From the NCBI GenBank assembly GCA_964400515.1, contig CAYNTJ010000001.1, forward strand, positions 1 through 64,000: a DNA stretch of 64,000 bases, written 5' to 3'. The notes beneath the pieces were generated by a model. The model was given only the letters and a program-made list of their open reading frames with translations. It made no database searches and was not told where the DNA came from. Position numbers and translations under genes: made by a program. Positions 36,573-43,928 of this stretch are shown one piece after another. The stretch's first letter is position 1. Each line of letters opens with the position of its first letter. The stretch comes from JAAYHV01 sp964400515. GTDB lineage: Bacteria; Bacillota; Clostridia; Peptostreptococcales; Anaerovoracaceae.

Positions 36573-37250
36573 TTAGATTTCTCCCAAACTCTTCAAACTG
36601 ACATATTTGCCGTCTCCGATTATTATATGGTCCAAAAGCCTGATTCCTATGATTTCACCTACGGAAATCAACCTTTTTGTCGTTTGAATATCATCATCGC
36701 TTGGGGTGGGATCTCCGCTGGGATGGTTATGTACTATTATTATTGCTGCCGCACTTTTTTTAATAGCCGGATTAAAAACCTCCCGGGGATGAACCGTTGT
36801 ATTTGAAAGCTCTCCTACTGAAATAGTTTCCGAGAATTCCACTTCTCCCTTTGTGTTTAGCAGTAAAGCCTTTAGATATTCCTTTTTTTTATGCCTCAGC
36901 TCCGGCATATAGTAGTTGGCCACATCTTCCGAGCACTTAATGACAAACTTATCATATTTTGGAGCAACACTTATTCTTTTACCTAGCTCCAAAGACGCCA
37001 TAATTGAGCATGCTTTCTTTGGTCCTATACCATTTATGCTTAATATTTCTTCAATTGTCAGTTCTCCAAAGTAGCTGATGCCTTTGAAATTAATTGCTAA
37101 AATCTCATCAGCCAAATCAATGGCGGATTTATCTCTGCTTCCCGTATGAATTATTAACGCCAAAAGTTCCGAATTACTCAAAGAACTCACGCCATTAGTA
37201 AGAAGCTTCTCCACCGGCCTTTCGGCCACAGGTATTTTTTTAATCTTCAA
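36573..37250 (-). CDS. radC: RadC family JAB/MPN-domain protein
   Basis: A helix-hairpin-helix part (EILSINGIGPKKAC) precedes the JAMM metal site HNHPSGDPTPSDDD. It has 225 residues. The cellular role is unsettled in the family; a DNA-repair role was proposed and later doubted. The start is a TTG with AAAGGAAACC upstream. It has its own promoter and shares a transcript with the MinD-like gene. Confidence 0.93.
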   Translation of the reverse strand: MKIKKIPVAERPVEKLLTNGVSSLSNSELLALIIHTGSRDKSAIDLADEILAINFKGISYFGELTIEEILSINGIGPKKACSIMASLELGKRISVAPKYDKFVIKCSEDVANYYMPELRHKKKEYLKALLLNTKGEVEFSETISVGELSNTTVHPREVFNPAIKKSAAAIIIVHNHPSGDPTPSDDDIQTTKRLISVGEIIGIRLLDHIIIGDGKYVSLKSLGEI

Positions 37251-37293
37251 TTAGGTTTCCTTTCTTGGAATTTACAATACACACATTTATGTA

Positions 37294-37322
37294 ATTATAA
37301 CAAAAAAGACCCGCTATTACAA
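37294..37322 (-). promoter_or_regulatory. Promoter of radC, embedded in the upstream terminator
   Basis: On the minus strand TTGTAA, 17 bases, TATAAT with TG one base ahead. The -35 lies in the loop of the preceding terminator and the spacer holds one of its arms and the T run. Confidence 0.75.
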
Positions 37323-37336
37323 TAGTAGCGGGTCTT
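37306..37336 (-). terminator. Terminator of the DUF1015 gene
   Basis: An 11-bp stem (AAGACCCGCTA/TAGCGGGTCTT) around a 9-base loop, followed on the minus strand by six T residues including the stem end. Confidence 0.9.
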
Positions 37337-37354
37337 AATAAAGCATTATGAAGA

Positions 37355-38596
37355 TTAAAGCTTATGGGCAAACAGTCCGCTTCCCAGCTTTGGTTCAAAC
37401 CAAGTTGATTTTGGCGGCATTACAAGATCATTATCAGAAACCAAAAGCAAATCATTGACATCCACAGGATATACGGCAATTCCAAGCTTCATATCACTTT
37501 CAGCTCTCTTTTCAAGTTCTTTAAGACCTCTGATACCTCCAACAAAATCAATTCTTTTATCAGTTCTTGGATCTTCTATTCCCAATATAGGTGACAAAAG
37601 ATTTTCTTGTAAAATGGAAACATCCAAAGAACCGATTATATTATCAGGTATTATATTCTTCTTTGCCTTCAAACTATACCAACTACCCTCAAGATACATG
37701 GAAAACTCATGCTTTTCTTTAGGATAATACTCTTTTTCACCCTTTATTGCAACGGCAAATCCGGCTTTTTCTATTTTGTTTAAAAACTCTTCCTTAGTGT
37801 TTCCGTTTAAATCTTTTACAACTCTGTTATAATCAAATATTTTTAACTCAGTATTTGGAAAGATTGCGGCCATAAAATAGTTAAATTCCTCATCTCCGCT
37901 ATATCCGGGATTTTCTGCTCTTCTTTTTTCCGAAATCTTACATGCCGATGCGGTTCTGTGATGACCATCAGCAATGTAAAGAGCCGGTATTTCATCAAAA
38001 AGTCTTACTATGGCATTAATTATATCCACATCATCTATTTTCCAAAGCTGATGAGTTATTCCATCCTCTGCAACCAAATCATAAACAGGTTCATTATTTG
38101 CCACATACCCCTCAATAATAGCAGATAATTTCCTGTTCTCCCTATAGGTTAAAAACACCGGTTCTGTATTTGCATCACACACATCAAAGTGGTTAATACG
38201 ATCTATCTCTTTTTCTACCCTGGTAAATTCGTGTTTTTTTATAACATTGTTGTTATAGTCATCCACGCTAACACATCCAACTATTCCGGTTTGTCTTCTT
38301 CCATCCATAATCTCACTGTAAACATATAGCTTAGGTTCTTCGTCTTGAACAAGCACACCCTTTTTTAAGAATTCTTCCATATTGGACTTTGCTTTTTCAT
38401 AAACGGCTCTGTCATAAGCATCAACTTCATCAGATAAGTCAATTTCAGATCTTGAAATATGTAAAAAACTATTGGGTTTTTCTGAAGCCATTGATTTAGC
38501 CTCAGCTCTGTTCATTACGTCGTAAGGCAATGCAATAACTTCTTCCGCATAACCCTCTCCCGGTCTTATACCTTTAAACGGTCTAACTACTGCCAT
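37355..38596 (-). CDS. DUF1015 family protein
   Basis: The start MAVVRPFKGIRPGEGYAEEV, ALPYDVMNRAEA, the central LYIADGHHRTASAC and the C-terminal VMPPKSTWFEPKLGSGLF are hallmarks of DUF1015 (about 400-residue cytosolic proteins common in Clostridia). The DGHHR motif resembles a nuclease or phosphoesterase loop, but no function is established that I can name. RBS GGAGGGAAC. It lies 26 bases after cmk. Confidence 0.85.
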   Translation of the reverse strand: MAVVRPFKGIRPGEGYAEEVIALPYDVMNRAEAKSMASEKPNSFLHISRSEIDLSDEVDAYDRAVYEKAKSNMEEFLKKGVLVQDEEPKLYVYSEIMDGRRQTGIVGCVSVDDYNNNVIKKHEFTRVEKEIDRINHFDVCDANTEPVFLTYRENRKLSAIIEGYVANNEPVYDLVAEDGITHQLWKIDDVDIINAIVRLFDEIPALYIADGHHRTASACKISEKRRAENPGYSGDEEFNYFMAAIFPNTELKIFDYNRVVKDLNGNTKEEFLNKIEKAGFAVAIKGEKEYYPKEKHEFSMYLEGSWYSLKAKKNIIPDNIIGSLDVSILQENLLSPILGIEDPRTDKRIDFVGGIRGLKELEKRAESDMKLGIAVYPVDVNDLLLVSDNDLVMPPKSTWFEPKLGSGLFAHKL

Positions 38597-38622
38597 GTTC
38601 CCTCCATTCTAACGAATAATCG

Positions 38623-39294
38623 TTAACTTAAATTTAAATTCTCTATATACCCTTTAATGCACTCCACTACTTCATCAATATTTAAATCGGAAGTATCCAA
38701 CAGGATGGCATCTTCAGCTTTCTTTAAAGGATTAAGCTTTCTGTTACTGTCTTGATAATCCCTTTTATTAATGTCTTCTAAAATACTTTCATAATCGGCC
38801 TCTTGCCCGTTACTTTTCAATTCTTCATATCTTCTTTTTGCCCTAATACTTGCATCGGCTGTCAAAAATATTTTAAGTTCGGCATCCTTTAACACATTTG
38901 TGCCAATATCTCTTCCGTCCATCACTATACTTTTTTTATTGCCTATATCCCTTTGCAGTTTTACAAGCTTTTCTCTAACCATTGCTTCCTTTGAACAATC
39001 CGATGCCATCATGGATATATCCTGTGTTCTGATAAGGCCACTTACATCTTTTCCGTCCAAATAAATTTTTTCGTTTATAAAATCTATTTCCGTATTCCTA
39101 AGTAGAGTCGCAAGGCTTTCTTGATCCTTTAAATCCACTTTTTCCATTAATATCTTTAGCCCTATCGCCCTATACATGGCACCCGTATCAATGTATTCAA
39201 TACCAAGATTCTTTGCCACAAGCTTAGCAATAGTGCTTTTCCCCGCACCCCCGGGTCCATCGATTGCCACCCGGATAATTTTGTTATTTGCCAT
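38623..39294 (-). CDS. cmk: Cytidylate kinase
   Basis: Cmk phosphorylates CMP and dCMP. The P-loop is IDGPGGAGKSTIAK, then YIDTGAMYRAIGL and IVMDGRDIGTNVL, and DYQDSNRKLNPLKKAEDA near the end. It has 223 residues. The start overlaps nrdR by 11 bases. Confidence 0.97.
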   Translation of the reverse strand: MANNKIIRVAIDGPGGAGKSTIAKLVAKNLGIEYIDTGAMYRAIGLKILMEKVDLKDQESLATLLRNTEIDFINEKIYLDGKDVSGLIRTQDISMMASDCSKEAMVREKLVKLQRDIGNKKSIVMDGRDIGTNVLKDAELKIFLTADASIRAKRRYEELKSNGQEADYESILEDINKRDYQDSNRKLNPLKKAEDAILLDTSDLNIDEVVECIKGYIENLNLS

Positions 39295-39748
39295 TCTCGT
39301 CTCCCAGCAATTTATTTATCTCACTAGCAAAAGTATTCACATCAGTAAATTTATGATAAACAGACGCAAACCTTACATAAGCAACCTGATCAAGATTTTT
39401 AAGCTCGTCCATTATTAGTCTTCCTATTACCTGGCTTTTAATTTCCTTTTCCATGGTGTTATTTAGACCTCTTTCGATATCATTGGCTATTTTATCTATT
39501 TGCTCATAGCTAACCTTAGTTTTCTCGCATGCCTTAAGTATTCCGCTAACAATCTTATTCTTATCAAAGCTCTCTCTTTTACCATCACTTTTAATAACCA
39601 CCAAAAGCGACTCTTCTATCTTTTCAAAAGTAGTAAATCTTTTCCCACAATTTTCGCATTCTCTTCTTCTTCTTATTGCCAAACCATCCTCTACGGGTCT
39701 GGAATCTATTACCTTTGTGGCAAGACTATTGCAGTATGGACATTTCAT
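39284..39748 (-). CDS. nrdR: Transcriptional repressor NrdR
   Basis: NrdR represses ribonucleotide reductase genes when dATP is high. The zinc ribbon (MKCPYCNSLATKV ... RRRECENCGKRFTT) is followed by an ATP-cone with VVIKSDGKRESFDKNKI. It has 154 residues, the family norm. RBS AGGAGTTACTGAT. Confidence 0.96.
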   Translation of the reverse strand: MKCPYCNSLATKVIDSRPVEDGLAIRRRRECENCGKRFTTFEKIEESLLVVIKSDGKRESFDKNKIVSGILKACEKTKVSYEQIDKIANDIERGLNNTMEKEIKSQVIGRLIMDELKNLDQVAYVRFASVYHKFTDVNTFASEINKLLGDENGK

Positions 39749-39796
39749 ATCAGTAACTCCTATTCTTAATACTATATATAAGCTCGCATATATGAT

Positions 39797-39825
39797 ATTT
39801 TACTACATATTGTATATATTAACAA
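39797..39825 (-). promoter_or_regulatory. Promoter of nrdR-cmk
   Basis: TTGTTA and TAAAAT on the minus strand with 17 bases between them, about 50 bases upstream of nrdR. Confidence 0.65.
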
Positions 39826-39840
39826 GGTTTTTTGCATAAA

Positions 39841-39863
39841 AAAACCGGCCTTAAGCCGGTTTT
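39841..39863 (-). terminator. Terminator of the foldase lipoprotein gene
   Basis: AAAACCGGC pairs with GCCGGTTTT around a 5-base loop, and the minus strand continues with a run of T. Confidence 0.88.
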
Positions 39864-39866
39864 AAG

Positions 39867-40943
39867 TTACGCGCTATATTCAACCAACAGGTCTACAATT
39901 TTTTCCATCAGCATCTTGGAATAAAAGTCATTTTGAGCTGCATATTGCTCTATGTCTTCTCCGTTATTGGCTGCTTTAAAACTGTCTCTGTCATATCCTG
40001 CCTGAGTCAAAGCATCATCTAAGAAGTTTTGATATTCATCATCAGTAACGGTAATACCTTCCTCCTTGGCAATGGCATATACCACCAGTTCTTGCTTAAT
40101 AACCGTCTCGGTATAGTCGTTGGCTTGGCTTTCAAATTCTTCCACCGAAAGTCCCATGTTTTGTTCAATGAAATCTTCGTATTCCATATCATATTGAGTC
40201 GCCAGTTCCTTATAAGCATCTATGGTATTGGCTAAAGTTTCATCGAATTCCGTTTGAGGATATTCAATTATCTCACAATCATCAAGTACCGCTAAGAATA
40301 AATTGGTTTTAGCTTCATTTTCAGCATAAGCCTTTTTTTCTTCCAGCATGGTATCTTTTAAATAAGCTTCATATTCTTCTTTTGTTTCATAATCAGAATA
40401 TTCTTTTATAAACTCTTCGTTATATTCAGGTACAGTAACTACTGTTCTGGAATTAACAGTTACATCAAAGACAACTTCTTGTCCTGCCAATTCTTCATTA
40501 CTGTAATCCTCGGGGAATGTCAAGTTTAGGGCAACTGTTTCTCCCACAGTGCTTCCAACTAATCCTTCTGCAAAGCCATCAATAAAATTGCTGTTGGCTA
40601 AATCCAAAGAATAATTTTCGCCGCTACCACCTTCAAATTCCACACCATCAAGTTTACCCACATATGATATGTTAACTGTATCATCTGCTTCAACGATACC
40701 TTCTGTAAGCTCGTTTGTCACTTGAGCTGCCTGAAGATTCTCTTGGATTTGATTCTGAACTTCTTCGTCGGTGACTTCAACTTCAGCCACTTCATATTCA
40801 ATTCCCTTGTATTCCCCCAAAGTTATATACTTTGAGAAATCATCATATTGGAATCTTTTTCCCACGGAATTTCCACAACCGATCATCATAAGAGTCATGG
40901 CAATTAAAAGCATCAATACAATTACTTTGCTTAGTTTTTTCAT
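39867..40943 (-). CDS. Trigger-factor-like FKBP peptidyl-prolyl isomerase, lipoprotein
   Basis: The ATG at 40943 (RBS AAGGGGTAGATGT) gives 358 residues with a lipoprotein signal, cleavage before Cys23 in LMMIGCGNS. An FKBP-type PPIase domain follows (DDTVNISYVGKLDGVEFEGG near residue 85), then the helical C-terminal arms of trigger factor (VPEYNEEFIKEYSDYETKEEY). The N-terminal ribosome-docking domain is missing. It should therefore fold secreted proteins outside the membrane rather than nascent chains at the ribosome. A 20-codon upstream extension is not used because the signal peptide would be buried. Confidence 0.85.
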   Translation of the reverse strand: MKKLSKVIVLMLLIAMTLMMIGCGNSVGKRFQYDDFSKYITLGEYKGIEYEVAEVEVTDEEVQNQIQENLQAAQVTNELTEGIVEADDTVNISYVGKLDGVEFEGGSGENYSLDLANSNFIDGFAEGLVGSTVGETVALNLTFPEDYSNEELAGQEVVFDVTVNSRTVVTVPEYNEEFIKEYSDYETKEEYEAYLKDTMLEEKKAYAENEAKTNLFLAVLDDCEIIEYPQTEFDETLANTIDAYKELATQYDMEYEDFIEQNMGLSVEEFESQANDYTETVIKQELVVYAIAKEEGITVTDDEYQNFLDDALTQAGYDRDSFKAANNGEDIEQYAAQNDFYSKMLMEKIVDLLVEYSA

Positions 40944-41045
40944 ACATCTACCCCTTGTCTTAGTTTTCCATTTGATATTATCACAAATATCGGGGTATTT
41001 CAATTATATTATCGCACTTCACTAAAAAACCATGGTTTTTACATA

Positions 41046-42110
41046 TTATAGGTCCAAAAGATAATCCCCGTCCTTTATACGCTTTAGTTTTCTCAAAAAA
41101 CCATTTATAAGGAGTGCTAAAATCGCAGGTAAAATCACATGTAGCAATATTACTTTGAATAAAACATCCGCACTAAATCCCATGGCTGTAAATGTACCGA
41201 TTTGCCCCACAAGTCCTGATGTTCCCATTCCGGCTCCCAAAGCTATATTGTCCATTTTAAATATTACGGTTGCCAATGGCCCGATTATAGCTCCCGCCAG
41301 CGTCGGAGGAAGGAGTATCCATGGATTCTTAACAATATTTGGTACCTGTAGCATGGATGTTCCCAGACCCTGTGCAAGTAAGCCTCCTATTCCGTTATCC
41401 CTATAGCTGATTACTGCAAATCCCACCATCTGAGCACAGCAACCCACTGTGGCAGCACCGGCGGCAAGCCCGGTTAGATCAAGCATAATACATAAAGCTG
41501 CGCTGGATATAGGGGCAGTTAGTGCAAGTCCCACTATCACAGCTATGATTATACCAAACATAAATGGTTGAAGCTCGGTGGCTTTCATTATAAGCTGTCC
41601 CAAACCTTTCATTAAGGCATCCACAAAAGGGCCTATCATTTTGGCTGTCAGCATACCCATTATTAATGTAAGGGCCGGTGTCAAAATTATATCCACCTTT
41701 GTTTCCTTGGAAATTCCCTTACCAAATTCCGCCCCCACAGCGGTTGCCACAAAAGCCCCCGCGGGACCGCCGAAGGTGGCTCCCATCATTCCGGTAACCA
41801 CACTGGTAAATAAGACTAGTGGTGGTGCTTTAAGTCCCCAAGCTACAGCAACACCTATTCCTGCTCCCATAAGTCCCATTGCGATGGTTCCCGTTTCAAT
41901 CAAAAAATCGGCAATCGCTTTTATAGTAGTAAGATTAGTGTCATCCCCTCCGATAAGTAAAATCGTTTGTTGCCCCATGGTTTTGATTATAAGTCCAATC
42001 AGTAATGTGGCAAAAAGTCCAAGAGCCATTGCGGACAATGCATCTTGTAAGTATCTCTTGGTAGAGAATACTATGTCCTTTCTTTTCAGAAAAGCTTTGA
42101 ATTTTTTCAT
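41046..42110 (-). CDS. PTS EIIC-type / PfoR-like membrane protein
   Basis: The 354-residue protein has about 9-10 membrane segments rich in Gly and Ala (GAGIGVAVAWGLKAPPLVLF, GATFGGPAGAFVATAVGAEFG). It fits the PTS_EIIC_2/PfoR family, whose members were first linked to toxin regulation and are predicted transporters. No EIIA, EIIB or HPr domain is nearby. It is divergent from a NiaR-like repressor with a shared operator, so uptake of niacin or a related NAD precursor is a reasonable hypothesis. RBS GGGAGGACG. Confidence 0.75.
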   Translation of the reverse strand: MKKFKAFLKRKDIVFSTKRYLQDALSAMALGLFATLLIGLIIKTMGQQTILLIGGDDTNLTTIKAIADFLIETGTIAMGLMGAGIGVAVAWGLKAPPLVLFTSVVTGMMGATFGGPAGAFVATAVGAEFGKGISKETKVDIILTPALTLIMGMLTAKMIGPFVDALMKGLGQLIMKATELQPFMFGIIIAVIVGLALTAPISSAALCIMLDLTGLAAGAATVGCCAQMVGFAVISYRDNGIGGLLAQGLGTSMLQVPNIVKNPWILLPPTLAGAIIGPLATVIFKMDNIALGAGMGTSGLVGQIGTFTAMGFSADVLFKVILLHVILPAILALLINGFLRKLKRIKDGDYLLDL

Positions 42111-42143
42111 TTAATCGTCCTCCCAATTATTTTAAGCCTATTA

Positions 42144-42172
42144 AATATAACACCAAATATTACACCTGTCAA
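42144..42172 (-). promoter_or_regulatory. Promoter of the PfoR-like gene
   Basis: On the minus strand a perfect TTGACA and TATATT are 17 bases apart. The -35 box lies inside the proposed NiaR operator. Confidence 0.88.
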
Positions 42173-42181
42173 GACACCTGT
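42162..42181. promoter_or_regulatory. Probable NiaR-type operator
   Basis: ACACCTGTCAAGACACCTGT contains the half-site ACACCTGT twice and the palindromic core TGTCAAGACA. It covers the -35 of the PfoR-like gene and lies just upstream of the niaR-like promoter, where binding would repress the former and could affect the latter. Confidence 0.65.
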
Positions 42182-42191
42182 ATGATATAAT

Positions 42192-42220
42192 TTGACATAA
42201 GGTTTTACTGATGTTATTAT
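42192..42220 (+). promoter_or_regulatory. Promoter of the niaR-like gene
   Basis: TTGACA and TATTAT are 17 bases apart; the start codon is 22 bases after the -10. Confidence 0.85.
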
Positions 42221-42241
42221 GTTTAAACTAGGGAGTATAAA

Positions 42242-42757
42242 ATGAAATCAGAAGAAAGAAGAAAAAAAATATTAGATATTCTAAGATATGAAAAAGAGCC
42301 TATTGCAGCCAATAAGCTTGCCGAAAGATTTCAAGTAAGCAGACAAATAATAGTTGGCGATATAGCTTTACTTAGAGCTGCAAATAATATGATTATGGCC
42401 ACTCCAAAGGGCTATATATTAAACGATAGCATAATAAATGATACGGCCTATGTGGGCACCATTGCATGTAAGCATGATGCCGATCAAACCCTGGATGAAT
42501 TATATACAATATTAGATTACGGCGGTGAGATAATTGATGTTATAGTTGAACATCCAATATATGGTCAATTAATCGGATGCTTAAACATATCTTCAAGATA
42601 CGATGCTTATCAACTTGTAAATAATATTAATGAACAAAAAACAAAGCCCCTAAGCACACTTACCGTGGGAATTCATATCCATAATATTAGGTGTAGGGAT
42701 AAGGACGCATTTGAATTAATAAAAACCAAGCTTTGTGAAAAAGGTTATCTTTTATAA
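42242..42757 (+). CDS. niaR: NiaR-like repressor (HTH_11 plus 3H domain)
   Basis: The N-terminal winged helix (LAERFQVSRQIIVGDIALLRA) is followed by a 3H domain, named for conserved His residues, seen here in CKHDAD, VEHPIYGQL and VGIHIHNIRC. The domain binds a metal and nicotinic acid in characterised NiaR proteins, which repress NAD synthesis and niacin uptake genes. It has 171 residues, normal for NiaR. RBS GGGAGTATAAA. It is divergent from a PfoR-like membrane protein. Confidence 0.83.
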   Translation: MKSEERRKKILDILRYEKEPIAANKLAERFQVSRQIIVGDIALLRAANNMIMATPKGYILNDSIINDTAYVGTIACKHDADQTLDELYTILDYGGEIIDVIVEHPIYGQLIGCLNISSRYDAYQLVNNINEQKTKPLSTLTVGIHIHNIRCRDKDAFELIKTKLCEKGYLL

Positions 42758-42876
42758 CTCACTTATTAAATAAACTTCCTTTACACAATCAACATATTCC
42801 GGTGTTAATATAAGCATGTCGAAGGAAACAGATTTTCTTTTGATTGTTCTTTCTTAATTATATAATTTCGCAATGC

Positions 42877-42918
42877 AGGAAACACACCACCAGGGTGCGT
42901 TTCTTGTTTTTTTGTTGC
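42877..42918 (+). terminator. Terminator downstream of the niaR-like gene
   Basis: AGGAAAC-CACC pairs with GGTG-GTTTCTT (one wobble, one mismatch), followed by TTGTTTTTTTG on the plus strand. It lies 120 bases after the niaR stop. Confidence 0.7.
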
Positions 42919-42950
42919 TATATTTACACCCATATCTATTGGGATTAAAG

Positions 42951-43325
42951 TTATCCTAAATATCTATTACCTTTTTTTATAACCAATACGATACCTATCA
43001 ATGATATAAGTATCTGTACAAAAGCAATAATGTCCATCATAATGATGGAATCAGGAGGAAGAAAGGTCATAACCGCATATATTAAATTAGACAATAATAT
43101 AATTAAGACCAATTCCAATCTCAATTTAACCAGATCCTTTTCCTTTGCTCCCTTAATTGCCAGTTTATATCCTATTATAGCCATTATAAGTCCTGCCGTT
43201 AACAACATTAAAAGCTCCGGTTTTATTAAAAAGCCCATAGCCATAATTCTAACCGTCGAAGAAATGACCATGGTTCCGTATACAAGTAAAACATAACTTA
43301 TCGCTTTATTAATCAATATCCTCAT
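42951..43325 (-). CDS. Small four-helix membrane protein of unknown function
   Basis: The 124 residues form four hydrophobic segments (about 7-28, 34-56, 70-88, 96-117) separated by a charged loop KGAKEKDLVKLR. I do not recognise a family. It has its own promoter and GGAG nine bases before ATG, so it is probably expressed. It sits between the niaR-like gene and another small membrane protein, both on their own transcripts. Confidence 0.7.
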   Translation of the reverse strand: MRILINKAISYVLLVYGTMVISSTVRIMAMGFLIKPELLMLLTAGLIMAIIGYKLAIKGAKEKDLVKLRLELVLIILLSNLIYAVMTFLPPDSIIMMDIIAFVQILISLIGIVLVIKKGNRYLG

Positions 43326-43366
43326 AATTGTAGTCTCCTAAATATTTATACCATAAATACTGTTTA

Positions 43367-43395
43367 ATCATATCATCTTTTTTATATAATTTCAA
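43367..43395 (-). promoter_or_regulatory. Promoter of the small membrane protein gene
   Basis: TTGAAA and TATGAT on the minus strand, 17 bases apart, with TG one base before the -10. Confidence 0.75.
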
Positions 43396-43405
43396 AAAGC
43401 AAAAA

Positions 43406-43425
43406 CTCCGGGAATTTTTCCGGAG
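43406..43425 (-). terminator. Terminator after the 45-residue gene
   Basis: CTCCGG and CCGGAG close an 8-base loop, and the minus strand continues GTTTTTGC. It follows the 45-residue gene by about 90 bases. Confidence 0.75.
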
Positions 43426-43511
43426 ATTTAAAGCAATACCTATGATCACTATCTTTTATTGTAAAGACATATAAATAGTATTTCCCTATGGGCTTCCCAT
43501 CATGGTTATTT

Positions 43512-43649
43512 CTATTTTTCCTTCTTATCTATTTTCTTTCTTTTTGTTTTCGCATTATTTACAGAAAAGTATTGCAGGGCAATTCCTATTCCTGCCATTA
43601 TAACTGCTGCTATTATTAATACCCCCAAGTGGCTAATCAGATAATCCAT
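43512..43649 (-). CDS. 45-residue single-pass membrane protein
   Basis: A short frame starts at ATG 43649 with a perfect GGAGG six bases upstream and a good promoter. It reads MDYLISHLGVLIIAAV, continues through one hydrophobic helix to about residue 25, then ends in a strongly basic tail (KTKRKKIDKKEK). This is a standard layout for a small membrane-bound regulator or transporter accessory subunit; I do not know the family. Confidence 0.75.
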   Translation of the reverse strand: MDYLISHLGVLIIAAVIMAGIGIALQYFSVNNAKTKRKKIDKKEK

Positions 43650-43672
43650 TTTACACCTCCATTTTCATTAGG

Positions 43673-43701
43673 ATTATACATTAATAATATGCAAAAAACA
43701 A
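43673..43701 (-). promoter_or_regulatory. Promoter of the 45-residue protein gene
   Basis: TTGTTT and a perfect TATAAT on the minus strand are 17 bases apart. It begins right at the tail of the terminator of the candidate small RNA. Confidence 0.7.
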
Positions 43702-43810
43702 TAAAAACCGAATTATATTAATTCGGCCATATTAGCAATTGAAACCTGCAGGGATGTTAGAATCAATTGCTTGGAGAGAATTAGACAAACAAGTAATTAC
43801 TTGTCGCTAA
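43700..43810 (-). ncRNA. Candidate small RNA or leader RNA
   Basis: A perfect TATAAT at 43815-43820 (no clear -35) would start a minus-strand RNA near 43808 that ends at the intrinsic terminator at 43708-43726. The RNA of about 110 nt has three hairpins: ACAAGTAATTACTTGT, GCAATTGA/TCAATTGC with a 20-base loop, and the terminator. TAATTC upstream can pair with GAATTA of the terminator arm, which would allow attenuation. No known riboswitch motif was recognised. The next gene has its own promoter, favouring a free small RNA. Confidence 0.5.
43708..43726 (-). terminator. Terminator of the candidate small RNA
   Basis: CCGAATTA/TAATTCGG with a 3-base loop, then GGTTTTTATTG on the minus strand. 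Confidence 0.8.
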
Positions 43811-43832
43811 TGAGATTATATTATCGATTCAG

Positions 43833-43852
43833 TATTTACCATATGGTAAATA
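43833..43852. promoter_or_regulatory. 20-bp perfect palindrome, probable operator
   Basis: TATTTACCATATGGTAAATA is fully self-complementary. It ends eight bases before the -35 of the Lrp/AsnC-type gene and overlaps the -35 region of the divergent small-RNA promoter, so it is a likely binding site for that regulator. Confidence 0.7.
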
Positions 43853-43860
43853 TTAAATAT

Positions 43861-43889
43861 TTGACATATATTTCTTAATATATTAAAAT
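43861..43889 (+). promoter_or_regulatory. Promoter of the Lrp/AsnC-type regulator
   Basis: TTGACA and TAAAAT with a 17-base spacer. Confidence 0.85.
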
Positions 43890-43928
43890 ATATATAACAT
43901 ATTACTTAATTATTTTAAGGAGAATCGT

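Noticed and set aside
41027..41040. Palindrome AAAACCATGGTTTT between the foldase and PfoR-like genes
   Set aside because: As a hairpin it would leave no workable loop beyond AT/GC pairing, so a terminator call is not safe; left unannotated.
41578..42114. 178-residue plus-strand frame opposite the PfoR-like gene
   Set aside because: It is the reverse shadow of a Gly/Ala-rich membrane protein and overlaps its promoter side; no ribosome-binding site.
43426..43545. Minus-strand open frame with protein-like sequence (GKPIGKYYLYVFTIKDSD) after the 45-residue gene
   Set aside because: It has no ATG, GTG or TTG start in frame and runs through the terminator hairpin at 43406-43425; about 45 open codons are not rare in AT-rich DNA.
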